From Methylovulum psychrotolerans (GTDB lineage Bacteria > Pseudomonadota > Gammaproteobacteria > Methylococcales > Methylomonadaceae): DNA of 64,000 nt. This document shows positions 29,403 through 37,962 of this stretch, one piece after another; the stretch's first letter is position 1, and every line of letters starts with the position of its first letter. The stretch lies in the NCBI RefSeq assembly GCF_002923755.1, contig NZ_PGFZ01000001.1:512009-576008 (forward strand), in the 5' to 3' direction. The notes beneath the pieces are model-generated. The model made no database searches, was not told where the DNA came from, and saw only the letters and a program-made list of their open reading frames with translations. The position numbers were made by a program, and so were the translations under genes.

Positions 29403-30211
29403 ATCAAGAATTAACCCAACGGATCATCGGGGCCATCGTCCTGACGGCTCTGGCTGCTATTTTCATACCCATGCTATTTGAAGACCCCGTCGACAATAGC
29501 GGCCAGATGGTCAGCGAACTGACCATTCCCGAAGAGCCCGCCATCACTATGGACGACAGTGCCAGCAAATTGCCGCGCAATGCTGACGATATCGCCCCTT
29601 TACCTGATGAAACCACCGAAACCCCTGATAAAACCGACAGCAATAGCGGCCTTTCCGACACCGAAAACATGCCGCCGCCGATGGAAGAAGGTGAACTGGC
29701 AGGCGATCCTAACGACCCCGAACTGCCCGGTGAAGGCGCAATGCAAAACGACTCGGCGCTGCCTGAAGACAGCCCAATTGACCAGCCGCCCGCCGCTGCC
29801 GCCCCTGTAGTCCGCTTGGACACGGGTGATGTCAGCGAAGTCAAAAAGCCGGGCAAAAAACCCTACACGGTAAAAGAAACGCCAAAACCGCCAGCGCATG
29901 AGCCTCCCAAAGCCACGCCTGCCAAAACCCAGCCGAAAGCCCCGCCTCCGCCCCCTAAGCCTGCCAAGGCCACCGGCAGCTTGGGTCGCTACTATCTGCA
30001 AGCGGGCACTTTCAGCAAAAGGGAAAACGCTTTGGCGCTCTCCGATACCATCCGCAAACAAGGTATGCCCGTCCAACTGGACACCATCCAAACCAGCAAA
30101 GGCACGATGTATCGGCTGCGGGTCGGCCCCGAACTCGACAAAAAACGAGCAGAAACCATGCGTAGCAAGCTCCAGCAACAAAACATCGGCAGTATGCTGG
30201 TCGGCGAGTAA
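29399..30211 (+). CDS. dedD: SPOR-domain cell-division protein (DedD-like)
   Basis: 270 residues. One N-terminal membrane helix (QRIIGAIVLTALAAIFIPML), a long Pro/Ala/Glu/Lys-rich disordered stretch (about 35-195), and a C-terminal SPOR domain starting GRYYLQAGTFSKRENALAL that binds denuded septal peptidoglycan. Its place between folC and cvpA matches the conserved order, supporting the DedD name. Confidence 0.92.
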   Translation: MNQELTQRIIGAIVLTALAAIFIPMLFEDPVDNSGQMVSELTIPEEPAITMDDSASKLPRNADDIAPLPDETTETPDKTDSNSGLSDTENMPPPMEEGELAGDPNDPELPGEGAMQNDSALPEDSPIDQPPAAAAPVVRLDTGDVSEVKKPGKKPYTVKETPKPPAHEPPKATPAKTQPKAPPPPPKPAKATGSLGRYYLQAGTFSKRENALALSDTIRKQGMPVQLDTIQTSKGTMYRLRVGPELDKKRAETMRSKLQQQNIGSMLVGE

Positions 30212-30238
30212 AGCCCCCGCTACCTGATAGGCATAACA

Positions 30239-30730
30239 ATGATCTGGTTAGATTATGCTATCGCCGGAGTGGTCTCCGTTGCTTCTGTCATCGGCACACT
30301 CAAAGGCTATAACCAACAGGCCTTTTCCTTAGCGGTCGCTTGTCTGGCCCTGCTGGTCGGCTTAGGATTTAGCCATGATTTGGCCTATTTATTCCCCCCC
30401 GCCTTCAAAGACCCCGCCGCCAAACTGGCGGCGGCTTTTATTGCCCTATACGCACTCACCGTATCCATAGCGGCAATCATCCGGCTCTTATTAGGCAACG
30501 TATTAAAAAGTACGCCACCGAAGCTACTGCACCGCTTCGGTGGCCTCTGCTTAGGCCTATTGCGCGGCGGCCTGTGGGCAACTATCATCGTCATCCTGGC
30601 CGGTTTGTCGGTGTTGCCCCAGTCGCCGTGGTGGCACCGCACCCAATTTGTGCCGCCGTTCCAAACCCTAGCCTTATGGCTAAAAGATCACCTTCCATCA
30701 GTGTTGCTGGAAAACATTCATTATCGCTAA
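30239..30730 (+). CDS. cvpA: CvpA family inner-membrane protein
   Basis: 163 residues, four predicted membrane helices, starting MIWLDYAIAGVVSVASVIG, with GLCLGLLRGGLWATIIV in the last helix region, as in CvpA. Linked in other bacteria to colicin V production and envelope stress, with no fixed biochemical activity known to me. Located directly upstream of purF as usual. Confidence 0.92.
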   Translation: MIWLDYAIAGVVSVASVIGTLKGYNQQAFSLAVACLALLVGLGFSHDLAYLFPPAFKDPAAKLAAAFIALYALTVSIAAIIRLLLGNVLKSTPPKLLHRFGGLCLGLLRGGLWATIIVILAGLSVLPQSPWWHRTQFVPPFQTLALWLKDHLPSVLLENIHYR

Positions 30731-30755
30731 CAACTTTAAAATCAGGTCGTAAAAA

Positions 30756-32264
30756 ATGTGTGGTATTGCTGCTATCGTTTCGCATCAAGCTGTTAATCAA
30801 GAACTCTATGACGCGCTCACCGTCCTGCAACATCGCGGACAAGATGCGGCGGGCATAGTCACCTGCGAAAAAGGACGCTTGCACCTTCGCAAAGACACCG
30901 GATTGACCCGTGATGTCTTTACTAATGCCCAAATGATGAAACTACGCGGCAATATGGGCATTGCCCATGTCCGCTACCCGACGGCAGGCTGCACCAGCTC
31001 CGCCGAAGCCCAACCGTTTTATGTCAATTCCCCGTTCGGCCTGACTCTGGCGCACAACGGCAACTTGACCAACACCGAAGAACTCAAAGAGGCCTTGTTT
31101 GTCCAAGACCAGCGCCACATCAACACCGATTCCGACTCGGAAGTGTTGCTCAACGTCTTCGCCCATGAACTGCAAAGCCTGGGCAAGCTGCATTTAAGCG
31201 TCAATGACGTGTTCGAAGCCGTCAAAGGCGTACACCGCCGCTGTCGTGGCGCTTATGCGGTCGTGGTCATGATCGCCGGGTTCGGCATCTTAGGCTTCCG
31301 CGACCCGCACGGCATCCGTCCTATCGTCTACGGGCAACGGCAAAGCGAGTCCGGCACCGAATTTATGATCGCCTCCGAAAGCGTCGCCCTCGATGTACTG
31401 GGCTTTGAGCTGATTAGCGATGTCGCCGCAGGCGAAGCCGTCTTTATCGAAGAATCAGGTGTTTTACATACCCGCCAATGCGCCGAGAACGTTGACCATT
31501 GCCCGTGTATCTTTGAATACGTCTATTTTGCCCGCCCCGACTCGATTATCGACAACATATCCGTCTATAAGGCCCGCCTGCGCATGGGCACCAAACTGGC
31601 GGAAAAAATCCAACGCGAATGGCCGGACAACGACATTGACGTGGTCATCCCGATACCCGACACCAGCCGCACCGCCGCCCTGCAAATGGCCTACATCTTA
31701 GGCGTAAAATTCCGCGAAGGCTTTATCAAAAACCGCTACATAGGCCGCACCTTTATCATGCCCGGCCAAAAAATGCGCGAGAAATCCGTGCGTCAAAAAC
31801 TCAACGCCATCGGCTTGGAATTTGAAGGCAAAAACGTCTTGCTGGTCGATGATTCGGTGGTGCGCGGCACCACCTCCGAACAAATCATCCAAATGGCCAG
31901 AGATGCGGGCGCGAAAAAAGTCTATTTCGCCTCCGCCGCGCCTCCTGTGCGTTACCCCAACGTTTACGGCATCGACATGCCCGCCGCCCATGAACTGATC
32001 GCCCACAACCGCACCGAAGACGAAGTGTCTGCCGCCATCGGCGCCGACCGCCTGATCTACCAAGATTTGGACGACCTGATCGCCGCCGTCGGCAAAGGCA
32101 ACCCCAACATCAGCCACTTCGACACCTCCTGTTTCAGCAATGAATACATCACCGGAGACATCGACGACGATTACCTGGAACGCATCGAAGCCCTACGCAA
32201 CGATGATGCCCAAAGCGAGCGCAATTCAGAAAATTTTATTGTCGAAATGCAAAATTGTGATTGA
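30756..32264 (+). CDS. purF: Amidophosphoribosyltransferase
   Basis: 502 residues. First committed step of purine synthesis: glutamine plus PRPP to phosphoribosylamine. The catalytic Cys is residue 2 ([10 protein letters not shown]), so there is no propeptide beyond Met removal. The glutaminase domain contains [11 protein letters not shown] and AHNGNLTN. The PRPP-binding loop is [17 protein letters not shown] (about residue 365). Last gene of the accD-purF run, followed by the hairpin at 32284. Confidence 0.98.
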   Translation: MCGIAAIVSHQAVNQELYDALTVLQHRGQDAAGIVTCEKGRLHLRKDTGLTRDVFTNAQMMKLRGNMGIAHVRYPTAGCTSSAEAQPFYVNSPFGLTLAHNGNLTNTEELKEALFVQDQRHINTDSDSEVLLNVFAHELQSLGKLHLSVNDVFEAVKGVHRRCRGAYAVVVMIAGFGILGFRDPHGIRPIVYGQRQSESGTEFMIASESVALDVLGFELISDVAAGEAVFIEESGVLHTRQCAENVDHCPCIFEYVYFARPDSIIDNISVYKARLRMGTKLAEKIQREWPDNDIDVVIPIPDTSRTAALQMAYILGVKFREGFIKNRYIGRTFIMPGQKMREKSVRQKLNAIGLEFEGKNVLLVDDSVVRGTTSEQIIQMARDAGAKKVYFASAAPPVRYPNVYGIDMPAAHELIAHNRTEDEVSAAIGADRLIYQDLDDLIAAVGKGNPNISHFDTSCFSNEYITGDIDDDYLERIEALRNDDAQSERNSENFIVEMQNCD

Positions 32265-32283
32265 GGTGGGGTGATTTTACCTT

Positions 32284-32314
32284 TGTAGAGACGTTGCGCC
32301 GTAACGTCTCTACA
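32284..32314. repeat. Palindromic extragenic repeat after purF
   Basis: A perfect 12-bp stem TGTAGAGACGTT / AACGTCTCTACA with a 7-base loop, 20 bases after the purF stop. I know this sequence type as a widespread interspersed repeat. It may act as a terminator without a T run. Confidence 0.75.
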
Positions 32315-32492
32315 GCCATCGAAACCCAAGGCAAAAACTCATGGACAAATGCTGCCGCCAATACCGGATACCATCGGCAACACGCTTGCAACATTTTACC
32401 TAACCCTATCGCCATTTCATCCACCCCCTCTATTTCCGATAGCTTTAGTGTTATAGTATCCGCCCTCCCCCCCCACAGACCAGGACAACACC

Positions 32493-32690
32493 ATGCCAAA
32501 ACGCCTCCTAACCGCCCTGCTCTTCATCCTGCTGCAAGGCTGCACCGAGCAACGCCTGTATGATACCGCGCAAGGCGCACGGGTTAACCAATGCACAAAA
32601 ATCGCCGATAACAGCGAACGGGCGCGATGTTATGACACCGCCACCCAATCTTATGACCGCTACGAGCAAAGCCAACAGCCTAAGCCTTGA
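32493..32690 (+). CDS. Small lipoprotein of unknown function
   Basis: 65 residues. Signal ending in lipobox LLQGC (Cys about residue 17), mature part TEQRLYDTAQGARVNQC with two further Cys and a helical, charged C-terminus. The pattern RVNQC-KI-ERARCYD resembles short lipoproteins of unknown role. The stop abuts the convergent EVE-domain gene. Confidence 0.7.
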   Translation: MPKRLLTALLFILLQGCTEQRLYDTAQGARVNQCTKIADNSERARCYDTATQSYDRYEQSQQPKP

Positions 32691-33149
32691 TTATTCCAAA
32701 GCCAAAATAAACTGCCATTGCGCCGCGCTGACGGGCATGATCGACAGGCGGTTGCCGCGCCTGACTAAGGCCAGATCGGCCAATTCCGGCTTTAATTTCA
32801 GCTCGTGCAGGGTGATGGTGCGCGATAACGTCCTGACATACTGCACATCGACCCGAAACCAGCGCGGCTGCTCAAGATTACTTTTCGGGTCGAAATGCTT
32901 ATCATCGGGATCAAATGCCGAACCGTCAGGATAACCCGCTTTCGCCACCGCCATAATGCCGACAATGCCCGGCTCGGCGCAGTTGGAATGGTAGAAAAAC
33001 ACTAAATCGCCCACCTGCATGTCGTCGCGCATCATATTGCGTGCCTGATAGTTACGCACCCCGTCCCAAGGCTCTATCTGGCCTGGACGTTGCGCCAAAT
33101 CCGTGATGCTGAACGTGTCGGGTTCGGATTTCATTAACCAATACTTCAT
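32691..33149 (-). CDS. EVE-domain protein
   Basis: 152 residues. Starts MKYWLMKSEPDTFSITDL and contains WDGVRNYQARNMMRDDMQ and VGDLVFFYHSNC, the hallmark of EVE (PUA-like) proteins, which recognise modified bases. Full length for the single-domain form. It is 9.3 kb from the restriction locus, so no direct link is implied. Confidence 0.93.
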   Translation of the reverse strand: MKYWLMKSEPDTFSITDLAQRPGQIEPWDGVRNYQARNMMRDDMQVGDLVFFYHSNCAEPGIVGIMAVAKAGYPDGSAFDPDDKHFDPKSNLEQPRWFRVDVQYVRTLSRTITLHELKLKPELADLALVRRGNRLSIMPVSAAQWQFILALE

Positions 33150-33278
33150 AAATGTCCTTAAATGTTAGTGTCGCGGCAAGAAATCGGCGTTTTGCCGTGT
33201 GGATTCACCCGATAGCTTGTATAATGCTGGGTTTGCTACACCCTGTTCTTAACTTAACCGATTATATAGAAAATTACT

Positions 33279-34370
33279 ATGGCACTGTATTGTGGAATCG
33301 TGGGTTTACCCAACGTAGGCAAGTCAACCTTATTTAACGCCCTGACCCGCGCAAAAATCGCCGCCGAAAACTACCCCTTCTGCACGATAGACCCCAACGT
33401 TGGCGTAGTGCCGGTACCCGACCTTAGAATCGACAAACTCGCGGAAATTGTCAAACCCGAACGCACCCTGCCCACCACGATTGAATTTGTCGACATCGCA
33501 GGCTTAGTCGCTGGGGCTTCCAAAGGCGAAGGCTTAGGCAACAAATTCCTCGCCAATATCCGCGAAACCGATGCCATCGCCCATGTCGTGCGCTGTTTTC
33601 ATGACGAAAACGTCGTCCATGTCGCGGGTAAAGTCGACCCCATTTCCGACATAGAAACCATCAACACCGAATTGGCCTTAGCCGATATGGCCTCAGTCGA
33701 ACGGGCCTTATTGCGCGTCAGCAAAATGGCGAAATCCGGCAGCAAAGACGACGTGGCGAAAAAATCCGTTTTGGAACGGGTCTTAAAGCAACTCGAAGCG
33801 GGCGAACCTGCGCGTGGCCTGAATCTGGACGCGGATGAAAAAGCCTTAATCAAAGACCTGTGCCTGATGACCATCAAACCGACCATGTACATCGCCAATG
33901 TCCAAGATGACGGTTTTGACAACAATCCGCTCTTAGACAAGGTCGTCGCCCTCGCCGCCAAAGAAAATGCCCGTGTCGTGCCGATTTGCGCCGCCATTGA
34001 GGCCGAAATCGCGTTGTTGGAAGAAAACGAACGCAAAGAATTCTTGGACGACTTAGGCCTGGCAGAACCCGGCCTGAACCGTGTCGTTAGGGCGGGTTAT
34101 GAGTTATTGGACTTGGCGACCTACTTCACCGCCGGGGTGAAAGAAGTCCGCGCATGGACTATCCCCGTCGGCGCCTCCGCCCCCCAAGCCGCTGGCGTTA
34201 TCCACAGCGATTTTGAAAAAGGCTTCATCCGCGCCGAGGTCATCTCTTACCAAGACTTTGTCACCTACAAAGGCGAACAAGGCGCAAAAGATGCCGGAAA
34301 ATGGCGGCTTGAAGGTAAAGATTACGTCGTTAAAGACGGTGATGTGGTACATTTTAGATTTAATGTTTGA
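33279..34370 (+). CDS. ychF: Redox/ribosome-associated GTPase-family ATPase YchF
   Basis: 363 residues. P-loop [16 protein letters not shown] (residues 8-23), switch region [29 protein letters not shown], and C-terminal TGS-type domain ([14 protein letters not shown]-like stretch and [12 protein letters not shown]). OBG-family protein that prefers ATP and binds ribosomes. Confidence 0.97.
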   Translation: MALYCGIVGLPNVGKSTLFNALTRAKIAAENYPFCTIDPNVGVVPVPDLRIDKLAEIVKPERTLPTTIEFVDIAGLVAGASKGEGLGNKFLANIRETDAIAHVVRCFHDENVVHVAGKVDPISDIETINTELALADMASVERALLRVSKMAKSGSKDDVAKKSVLERVLKQLEAGEPARGLNLDADEKALIKDLCLMTIKPTMYIANVQDDGFDNNPLLDKVVALAAKENARVVPICAAIEAEIALLEENERKEFLDDLGLAEPGLNRVVRAGYELLDLATYFTAGVKEVRAWTIPVGASAPQAAGVIHSDFEKGFIRAEVISYQDFVTYKGEQGAKDAGKWRLEGKDYVVKDGDVVHFRFNV

Positions 34371-34428
34371 CAGACAGACATTATCTATATAAAATTATCG
34401 GCTCTTTTAGAGGTTCTTTCAAGAACAT

Positions 34429-34505
34429 GGCGATATAGCTCAGTTGGTTAGAGCACGGGATTCATAACCCCGGGGTCGGCGGTTCAAATCCACCTATCGC
34501 CACCA
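34429..34505 (+). tRNA. tRNA with CAU anticodon (elongator Met or Ile-lysidine type)
   Basis: 77 nt including the encoded CCA. Cloverleaf: acceptor GGCGATA/TATCGCC, D-stem GCTC/GAGC, anticodon loop TTCATAA, T-loop TTCAAAT. Two stem positions do not pair: A-C at the base of the anticodon loop (31-39) and C-A in the middle of the T stem (51-63). It fits elongator Met better than initiator, since the acceptor ends pair fully. Identity (Met or Ile2) cannot be settled by eye. Confidence 0.85.
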
Positions 34506-34513
34506 ATCAAATC

Positions 34514-34545
34514 AAGGCATTACATGAAAATGTAGGCCTTTTTTT
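34514..34545 (+). terminator. Terminator after the CAU tRNA
   Basis: Hairpin AAGGC-(AT)-TACAT / ATGTA-(G)-GCCTT with loop GAAA, followed by a run of seven T residues, 9 bases after the tRNA end. Confidence 0.8.
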
Positions 34546-34911
34546 ATGCCCGCAAGAAAAATTGTCCCCATTTTGTCCCTCAAAATGACACCGGACAACA
34601 AGCCACCATAAAGCCGCACCCCTTGCCGCTTCAGGCACAAAAAACCACCCGAAAGTAGCTTTCCTAATCCCATCCCGCCCCCTATCTCGGCCTTGTCGAT
34701 CTGCGCCCTTAGCCAAGCTACCCACCATCAAGGGGCTTTTTGTGACATCCCTAAAATATTTCACTGTTTTTAACCGTGTTGTGAAATGGTTCATAGAATC
34801 TCAGACGTTAGCCAGCCTATAATAGCCCCTTTGCCGCAAACACCGATGCCCGACCCATTGCCAGTGATGGATTAAGCGGCCTTACCTTACCCATCCCTAT
34901 ACCCTCAACAG
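34546..34911. other. Intergenic stretch between tRNA and hsdM
   Basis: 366 bases without a supported gene; open frames here lack starts or family features. Repeated TTGTCCC-type words follow the tRNA terminator. It may be the edge of an integrated element, but I find no copy of the tRNA 3' end further on that would mark an attachment site. Confidence 0.4.
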
Positions 34912-36483
34912 ATGATTGAAGACATTAAAAAAACCCTGTGGGCGACCGCCGACAAACTGCGGGCCAATATGGACGCTGCCGAATACAAGCATATTGTCCT
35001 GGGTCTGATCTTCGTCAAGTACATTTCCGACACCTTCCAGACCCGCCGCGCCGAACTGCTGGGCAAGTTTACCGACAGTGGCGACGACTACTATCTGGAA
35101 GGGGCCGACGACCCAGACCTTATTGAGGCCGAACTGGAAGACCGCGACTATTACAAAGAGGCCAACGTCTTTTGGGTGCCGGAAGCGGCGCGGTGGGAAA
35201 CCTTACGCGCCCTAGCCAAACAGGCCGACATCGGCAAGCGCATTGACGATGCGCTGGCCTTGATTGAAAGCGAAAACCCCAAGCTGAAAGGCATACTCGA
35301 CAAACGCTATGCGCGGGTGCAACTGCCCGACGGCAAGCTCGGCGAGTTGGTGGATTTGGTCTCGCAAATCGGCTTTGGCGAATCCGCCGACACCGCCAAA
35401 AACCACGCGCGGGATTTGCTGGGGCAAGTGTACGAATACTTTCTGGGGCAATTTGCCAGCGCCGAAGGCAAGCGCGGCGGTGACGATCACACGCCGAGAA
35501 GTGTCGATTGGTTACTTGTATCAGTACTCGCACCTGTTCAAGGTAAAGTCTATGACCCTTGCTGTGGCGTGGGCAATACTCTCCTGTTAGCCGATATATA
35601 TTCAAAGTCTCATAATGGCAAGAAGGGTGACCTATCTATATATGGACAAGACGCTAACCCGACGACATGGCGATTGGCGACGATGAATCTATCAATTCAT
35701 AGGATTGATTTTAATTTAGGCAAAGAACCAGCCGATACCTTCACATGTAATCAGCACCCAAATTTACAAGCCGATTACATTTTGGCAGGGCCACCCTTCA
35801 ATATTTCCAACTGGTGGCATGGCAGCTTGGAAGGCGACCCGCGCTGGCTGTACGGCACACCGCCGCTAGGCAACGCCAACTACGCGTGGCTGCAACACAT
35901 CCTGCACCATCTGAAACCCAACGGGCGCGGCGGCATTGTCCTGGCGAACGGCTCCATGTCGTCCAGCCAGAACAGCGAGGGCGACATCCGCCGCGCCATG
36001 GTCGATGCCGACAAAGTCGAAGTGATGATCGCCTTGCCCGGCCAGTTGTTCTTCAATACCCAAATCCCCGCTTGTTTGTGGTTTTTGGTCAAAGAAAAAC
36101 GCGCCCGACTAGGCGAGGTGCTGTTTATTGATGCGCGTAAGCTAGGCAGCATGATTAGCCGCGTCCAATGCGAATTTACCGATACCGTGATTGACAGGAT
36201 CGCCAACACCGTCGCCGCTTGGCGTGGCGACGGCACAACAAGCGAAGCCTACGCCGACATTGCCGGATTTTGCCGTAGCGTGACCTTGGCGGAAATTGCC
36301 GAACACGGCCATGTCCTGACCCCTGGGCGTTATGTCGGCGCTGAAGCCGTGGAAGACGATGACGAAGCCTTTGCCGACAAGATGCAAAAACTCACCGAAA
36401 AGCTCGGCGAGCAAATGGCGAAGGGCGCGGAACTGGATCAGCTGATACGGCAGAAGCTGGGGGGCTTGGGTTATACGTTTTGA
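34912..36483 (+). CDS. hsdM: Type I restriction system methyltransferase subunit HsdM, with altered catalytic motifs
   Basis: 523 residues, full length: N-terminal helical HsdM_N domain (KKTLWATADKLRANMDAAEY), N6-adenine methyltransferase domain, C-terminal helical part. The usual motifs are changed. The stretch before the Rossmann fold reads GGDDHTPRS, where relatives have GGQFYTPRS. Motif I is DPCCGVGN (residues 215-222) instead of DPCCGSGG. Motif IV is AGPPFN (G293) instead of NPPF/Y. The DNA from about 35495 to 35815, which encodes these, is visibly richer in A and T than either side. It may be inactive or changed in specificity. Confidence 0.9.
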   Translation: MIEDIKKTLWATADKLRANMDAAEYKHIVLGLIFVKYISDTFQTRRAELLGKFTDSGDDYYLEGADDPDLIEAELEDRDYYKEANVFWVPEAARWETLRALAKQADIGKRIDDALALIESENPKLKGILDKRYARVQLPDGKLGELVDLVSQIGFGESADTAKNHARDLLGQVYEYFLGQFASAEGKRGGDDHTPRSVDWLLVSVLAPVQGKVYDPCCGVGNTLLLADIYSKSHNGKKGDLSIYGQDANPTTWRLATMNLSIHRIDFNLGKEPADTFTCNQHPNLQADYILAGPPFNISNWWHGSLEGDPRWLYGTPPLGNANYAWLQHILHHLKPNGRGGIVLANGSMSSSQNSEGDIRRAMVDADKVEVMIALPGQLFFNTQIPACLWFLVKEKRARLGEVLFIDARKLGSMISRVQCEFTDTVIDRIANTVAAWRGDGTTSEAYADIAGFCRSVTLAEIAEHGHVLTPGRYVGAEAVEDDDEAFADKMQKLTEKLGEQMAKGAELDQLIRQKLGGLGYTF

Positions 36484-36543
36484 GGCGGGGGGTGTTAGGG
36501 TTAAGATGTTCACGTTTTTCATAAAACCAGCCCTGAAATTTTG

Positions 36544-36736
36544 TACTGGTTCCCAAGCTCCAGCTTGGGAACCAACCTACTCGAAGCTCCTGCTTCGAGA
36601 ATTCCAAAAAAACTCAGCGGCTGCGCCAAAACCGCTTTACAAACCTATCTGAACGGTGTTAGCAAATGTTAGTACCCAGAATTCCCGAAGCGAGAGCTTC
36701 GGAAAACAAGGTTCCCAAGCTGGAGCTTGGGAACCA
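36544..36736. repeat. Composite inverted-repeat element (GGTTCCCAAGCTCCAGCTTGGGAACC type)
   Basis: Two 26-base palindromes, GGTTCCCAAGCTCCAGC... at the left and its inverse at 36711-36736, bound the element. Two smaller hairpins lie inside (TCGAAGCTCCTGCTTCGA near 36582 and CCGAAGCGAGAGCTTCGG near 36685). Typical interspersed REP-like element. It lies just after hsdM. Confidence 0.8.
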
Positions 36737-36854
36737 GCATCTGTAATATTATTCGGGGCGGGTTTTATGAAAAACTTGATGATCGAGTATTAGGCTTGGG
36801 GCCGTTATTAAGCAAATGGCAGGCTAAACGCGGATACACGCGGTTAAGCCATCG

Positions 36855-36928
36855 TGCAATGGCTGAAGACCATTGCATTCCGTTCGGGGCGGCTTCTTCG
36901 GTGGAGTGCAAAGGTCTTCAGCCTTTGC
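36855..36928. repeat. Pair of opposed REP-like palindromes
   Basis: TGCAATGGCTGAAGACCATTGCA at 36855-36877 and GCAAAGGTCTTCAGCCTTTGC at 36908-36928: each is a near-perfect hairpin and together they are in inverted orientation. Apart from these repeats the stretch 36484-37065 holds no gene. Confidence 0.75.
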
Positions 36929-37016
36929 CGAGGGCTTTAACCTCGCGCCTAACCCAACAAATCAAGTTGTGCCGCTTAATGTGAGTGATAACATCTCTAT
37001 TTGTGGCCCAACTTTA

Positions 37017-37033
37017 TGCCACAAGCTGTGGCA
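37017..37033. promoter_or_regulatory. Palindromic operator candidate for the VapB-type antitoxin
   Basis: TGCCACA and TGTGGCA arms around AGC, 33 bases before the antitoxin ATG. Type II antitoxins normally bind such palindromes to repress their own operon. Confidence 0.5.
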
Positions 37034-37065
37034 CAATGCCATGCAATCCAACAGGAGAATCAATT

Positions 37066-37302
37066 ATGTATCAAGCGATTGAAGCCGTTTCAAAATCCGG
37101 CGTTATCGAATTGTTAGAAGCCGTCGAGTTTGAGGAAAACGAGCCGTTGGTGGTGTTGAGGCGGTCCAAAAAAGTGCTGACATCAAAAACGCCCAGCCCA
37201 GCAAAAGACTGGCGGTCATTTGCTGGCCAGCTAAAATCATCGCCAATATTTGCGGGTGACCCTGTGCAAATCCAACAGGATATGCGTAATGAATGGGATT
37301 AA
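37066..37302 (+). CDS. Antitoxin of a VapBC-like pair
   Basis: 78 residues from the ATG with AGGAG upstream. N-terminal MYQAIEAVSKSGVIELLEAVEFEENEPLVVLRRS looks like the DNA-binding part of a small antitoxin, with a flexible C-terminal half (DWRSFAGQLKSSP) of the kind that blocks a PIN toxin. The following toxin is broken, so this one is an orphan. It could still repress its operator or protect against related toxins. Confidence 0.7.
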   Translation: MYQAIEAVSKSGVIELLEAVEFEENEPLVVLRRSKKVLTSKTPSPAKDWRSFAGQLKSSPIFAGDPVQIQQDMRNEWD

Positions 37303-37402
37303 GTTTTTGCTGGACACCAATGTTGTTATCAGCTGACTAAAAGAATCCGAGGCGGCAATCGCGCTTGCCGAAGCTAATAGCAAAATAAGCCAACCTTTTT
37401 AA
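37289..37402 (+). pseudogene. Truncated VapC PIN-domain toxin
   Basis: Overlaps the antitoxin end by 14 bases. Reads MNGIKFLLDTNVVIS, the PIN N-terminus with the first catalytic Asp, then an in-frame TGA, then LKESEAAIALAEAN and a stop. The remaining two thirds of a PIN domain is missing, so the toxin is inactive. Confidence 0.8.
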
Positions 37403-37420
37403 AATCAATCAGGAGCAACG

Positions 37421-37651
37421 ATGCTGCAAACCTACGAAGCCGTGCTAGAGCCAAATGGTCACCTCCAGTTCTTGGAAACCTTACCCACACTAATCACCAC
37501 CTCCTGCAGGGTGCTGGTTACTTTCACCACGGAAACGCAACCTGCTGACACGGCCTTATGCGGTGCGACCCTTAGCGAAATCGCATTGGCCCAAGATTGG
37601 TTACGCAACGAGGAGGACGCGGCATGGGCGCATTTGCAACCCGCCAAGTAA
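37421..37651 (+). CDS. Antitoxin partner of the MazF-like toxin
   Basis: 76 residues, AGGAG before the ATG. MLQTYEAVLEPNGHLQFLE is the start of an AbrB-like or Phd-like N-terminus and the C-terminal half is acidic and helical (SEIALAQDWLRNEEDAAWAHL). It overlaps the toxin gene by 28 bases. Family assignment is from context and length. Confidence 0.7.
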   Translation: MLQTYEAVLEPNGHLQFLETLPTLITTSCRVLVTFTTETQPADTALCGATLSEIALAQDWLRNEEDAAWAHLQPAK

Positions 37652-37962
37652 TCTTGCTGCCTTTTCCGTTTTCCGACCTGTCCGCCAGCAAACTACGCCC
37701 AGCATTGTTGTTAGCGTCAGCGGGCAAAGGCGACTGGGTGTTATGCCAAATTACCAGCAACCCTTATGCGGATTCTGCCGCCGTGGAACTTACCGATGCG
37801 GATTTTGTGACAGGCAGCTTGCAACGCACCAGCTACGTCCGTCCTGGCAAACTCTTTACCGCCAATGAAACGCTGTTTAAAGGTACAGCAGGCTTATTAA
37901 AGGCCGACAAACAATCCGAAGTGGTTAATGTCATCGTAGCTTTGTTGCGGGCGGGGCTATGA
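37624..37962 (+). CDS. MazF/PemK-family endoribonuclease toxin
   Basis: 112 residues from the ATG at 37624; an in-frame start at 37597 would add 9 residues. VILLPFPFSDLSASKLRPALLL is the classical MazF/PemK start, CQITSNPYADS and SYVRPGKLFTANE follow. Such toxins cut mRNA at short sequences. Its stop codon overlaps the start of hsdS (ATGA), so toxin and restriction specificity subunit are probably translated together. Confidence 0.88.
   Translation: MGAFATRQVILLPFPFSDLSASKLRPALLLASAGKGDWVLCQITSNPYADSAAVELTDADFVTGSLQRTSYVRPGKLFTANETLFKGTAGLLKADKQSEVVNVIVALLRAGL

Noticed and set aside
32236-32499. 87-codon minus frame over the purF end and repeat
   Set aside because: Consists largely of the palindrome and antisense purF; no ribosome site.
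34507-34794. 95-codon minus-strand frame after the CAU tRNA
   Set aside because: It runs through the tRNA terminator, has no start signal and looks like non-coding sequence read as protein.
36484-37065. Regularly spaced palindromes that could suggest a CRISPR array
   Set aside because: The repeats are few, of different families and without equal-length unique spacers; no cas genes in the window.
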